Assembly (NCBI RefSeq): GCF_000165425.1
Contig: NW_001798968.1
Span: 237,578 to 301,577 of the forward strand
Source: Paramecium tetraurelia
Taxonomy: Eukaryota; Ciliophora; Oligohymenophorea; Peniculida; Parameciidae
Reading direction: 5' to 3'
Length of the DNA: 64,000 nt
The notes under the pieces are model-generated. The model did not search any database. It saw only the letters and a program-made list of their open reading frames with translations, and was not told where the DNA came from. Of this stretch, positions 61,986 to 64,000 are shown in pieces; the first letter of the stretch is position 1; each line of letters opens with the position of its first letter. The position numbers and the translations under genes were made by a program.

Positions 61986-63908
61986 AATTTAACAATAAAT
62001 TTTACTTTTATCTATCATGAATTGAAAAAAAAATAGTAATGAGAAATGTACGAAGTAGTGGAGGAATAATAGGAAGAGGGAGGAGGAGAAAATTATTCGA
62101 AATACTGATAATTTAAGTGGTACAAAATTTGTTTTATGTTTGGATTATAACATTAAATAAAATACTTAATTACACATACATTTAGTTCATCGATACGATA
62201 GAGAGAACAAAATTAATTTTAAGTTGAACTAGTTTGATGATATCATTTAAAATAATACATTAATGCTTAAAATGGTGAGTCACTCTAAATTATAATTGAT
62301 AAGCATTTTTAACACATCTCAATAAATATACCCTACACACTACACTGAAATGTAATTTAATAATATTAAAATAATATGGCGTGATCATTAGCTTGAAATA
62401 GAATACTTTTGAAAAACATGTAATTATCTATCTTAAGAAATGAAGATCAAAACATATTATCAAAAAAACATAAGAAATTGATTAAAATTATAATTGTAAT
62501 GTTCTTAATGAATATTTTAATTTCACTTTTGCTTTAAGTATTCTAAATAGCAACTTCCTTTGGATTTTAATAAAGGTTTTAAATCAATCCCTTAATGATT
62601 TATTAATTGTCCTTATAAGATAAGTGTTCCTGATTCTTCTAATTAAGGATTATAACATATTCTTAATATAGTACGATCAAGATTAACTAAATATTAATGA
62701 ATAAATACCATTAACAAGGTAAGCAGATCTTTATAGCCACTATTTGGAGTATTTCCTTTGATGTTTTTATATCCCAAAACTTGAGAAAAATATTCTCTCA
62801 CCCTTTAATATCAAAATTCTAAAAATGCAGGTCGAGAAACATATCCCGATTCTAATTTAATGATAAAAGTTTTTCGCGATTATTAGACTGTTATTAATGG
62901 CATTTTACTTATTTGAGGAAATTTGTTTTACTAAGAATATCAAATTAATGATGTAAATATAGCGATTCTATTATTATAACTTGTGTGAAATTATTTCAAA
63001 TATATAATATTAAATATGTAAATGTAGCAATTCTAAAGCTAAAGCTTTGCGTATGAAATTAACTCTCTTAATAATCGTTTTAAATATTCATACTCAATCT
63101 ATAATTCAATGGTGTTTATTAGAAATTTATGAAAAGCCTTAACAATAATCAAATCTGCAATACTAATTAGAAAGTGATGGTTTTTACAAATTACAAGCTT
63201 ATTTATCATGCATGTTGTCTTCAATTTATAATTAGATAAAATTAACGTCTATTTCAATTTTCAACCTAATTGAAAAAATACTAGCCAACAAAATTAAAAT
63301 TCGATGATTGAATTCTTCTTAATAGATTTGATAATGCTTAATTAATCCAGTTACCACCATTATAGATCTGAAATGCATTTTTGATGGTTACCTAAGTTTT
63401 CAAGAAAAATACTGAGGAACTTTAAACTTCAACTTAATGGGTTAAACTACTCAAATCTATTTTATTTGAATTAAAATCACTGATTAATGTTATTTTTTGC
63501 TCTTTATCTACCCCTAATTAATTTTCAACTCTATTAAACATTATATTATACTTCAGATTAAAAGTTGAATGAAATCTTTGTATTTGAATCCACACTGCTG
63601 CTGAAGTAATTTAGCTAAATGTTTCTAAATTTAATGCAAAATTTTATGCTTTTATAAATGCCATTTAATTGGCATTCTTACTCATCTATTGAAATTTGAA
63701 TGCTTAATTAATTCATATATTCAATGTTAACTTACTCTATATACCTTTTAAGTTCTATGATGGGAAATGCCTCAAAGTAATATGTATGTATTTATTTTTT
63801 ATAACAATAACAAATAAAATTCAACTAAAACAAGTGCTAAGTGGATTATTATTCAAATGTTGATCAAGTATTATAAATTTGGCTTACATAACAGCTACAA
63901 CTATTAAT
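61986..63908. other. Subtelomeric AT-rich DNA without genes
   Basis: About 1.9 kb with short frames only. A near-duplicate motif (GTAAATATAGCGATTCTA near 62.95 kb and GTAAATGTAGCAATTCTAA near 63.02 kb) is present. No gene or RNA was recognised. Confidence 0.6.
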
Positions 63909-63996
63909 GGGTTTGGGTTTGGGTTTGGGTTTGGGTTTGGGTTTGGGGTTGGGGTTGGGTTTGGGGTTGGGGTTGGGGTTGGGGTTGGGGTTGGGT
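63909..63996 (+). repeat. Paramecium-type telomere (G-rich strand, chromosome right end)
   Basis: Six GGGTTT units are followed by GGGGTT, GGGGTT, GGGTTT, five GGGGTT and a partial GGGT. Mixed G3T3/G4T2 telomeres are characteristic of Paramecium macronuclear chromosomes. The G-rich strand runs 5' to 3' outward, as expected for a true end. The final bases 63997-64000 (GAAA) do not fit the repeat. Confidence 0.97.
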
Positions 63997-64000
63997 GAAA

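Noticed and set aside
1-64000. tRNA, rRNA, CRISPR or bacterial operon features
   Set aside because: No cloverleaf with a conserved T arm, no rRNA core sequence and no spaced direct repeats were seen; the genome is eukaryotic.

Overview
The window is a macronuclear chromosome end of a ciliate, almost certainly Paramecium (P. tetraurelia-like). Four things show this. (1) The right end is a telomere of mixed GGGTTT and GGGGTT units. (2) Conserved genes read through only if TAA and TAG are glutamine and TGA is the sole stop. (3) Introns are tiny (about 18-35 nt, mostly GTA...TAG). (4) Genes are packed tail to tail, or divergently, with gaps of 26-150 bp. Standard-code ORF calls in this DNA are mostly fragments or shadows, so the genes below were read with the ciliate code and with splice sites chosen to keep the frame and the family motifs.

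1-16.1 kb: a partial HYDIN (ciliary central pair) gene, an MFS sugar-type transporter, a heat-shock-factor-type transcription factor, an EGF-like/TM/RING-H2 protein, then a signalling block with three membrane hybrid histidine kinases, a small membrane protein, a Rab GTPase and one unrecognised gene.

16.5-30 kb: a ~1,000-residue coiled-coil protein, a Ser/Thr kinase with DYG in place of DFG, several small unrecognised genes, an EF-hand-like protein, a TGS1-like (cap hypermethylase) protein whose catalytic motifs are lost, APC11 (cell-cycle ubiquitin ligase), a CobW/ZNG1 metallochaperone GTPase and an AGC kinase with a lipidation-type N-terminus.

32-41 kb: a CAMK-like kinase with a PH-like N-terminal region, a cullin (ubiquitin ligase scaffold), the relic of a Cys-rich DUF4215-type surface protein, and a secreted protein with H-type-lectin-like and beta/gamma-crystallin-like modules. 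The ubiquitin theme (RING-H2, APC11, cullin) is a coincidence of neighbours rather than an operon, since eukaryotic genes here are transcribed singly.

41-64 kb: a sparser arm. One well supported unknown gene (49.7-51.3 kb) and several weaker coding-like blocks sit in DNA where TGA occurs about as often as chance predicts, so many open frames there may be meaningless or decayed. Near the end are an inverted-repeat element (61.3-61.5 kb), a frameshifted relic of a pentapeptide/WD40 gene (61.6-62.0 kb), about 1.9 kb of AT-rich subtelomere, and the telomere. Exon boundaries beyond those stated are approximate, and no transcript data were available.
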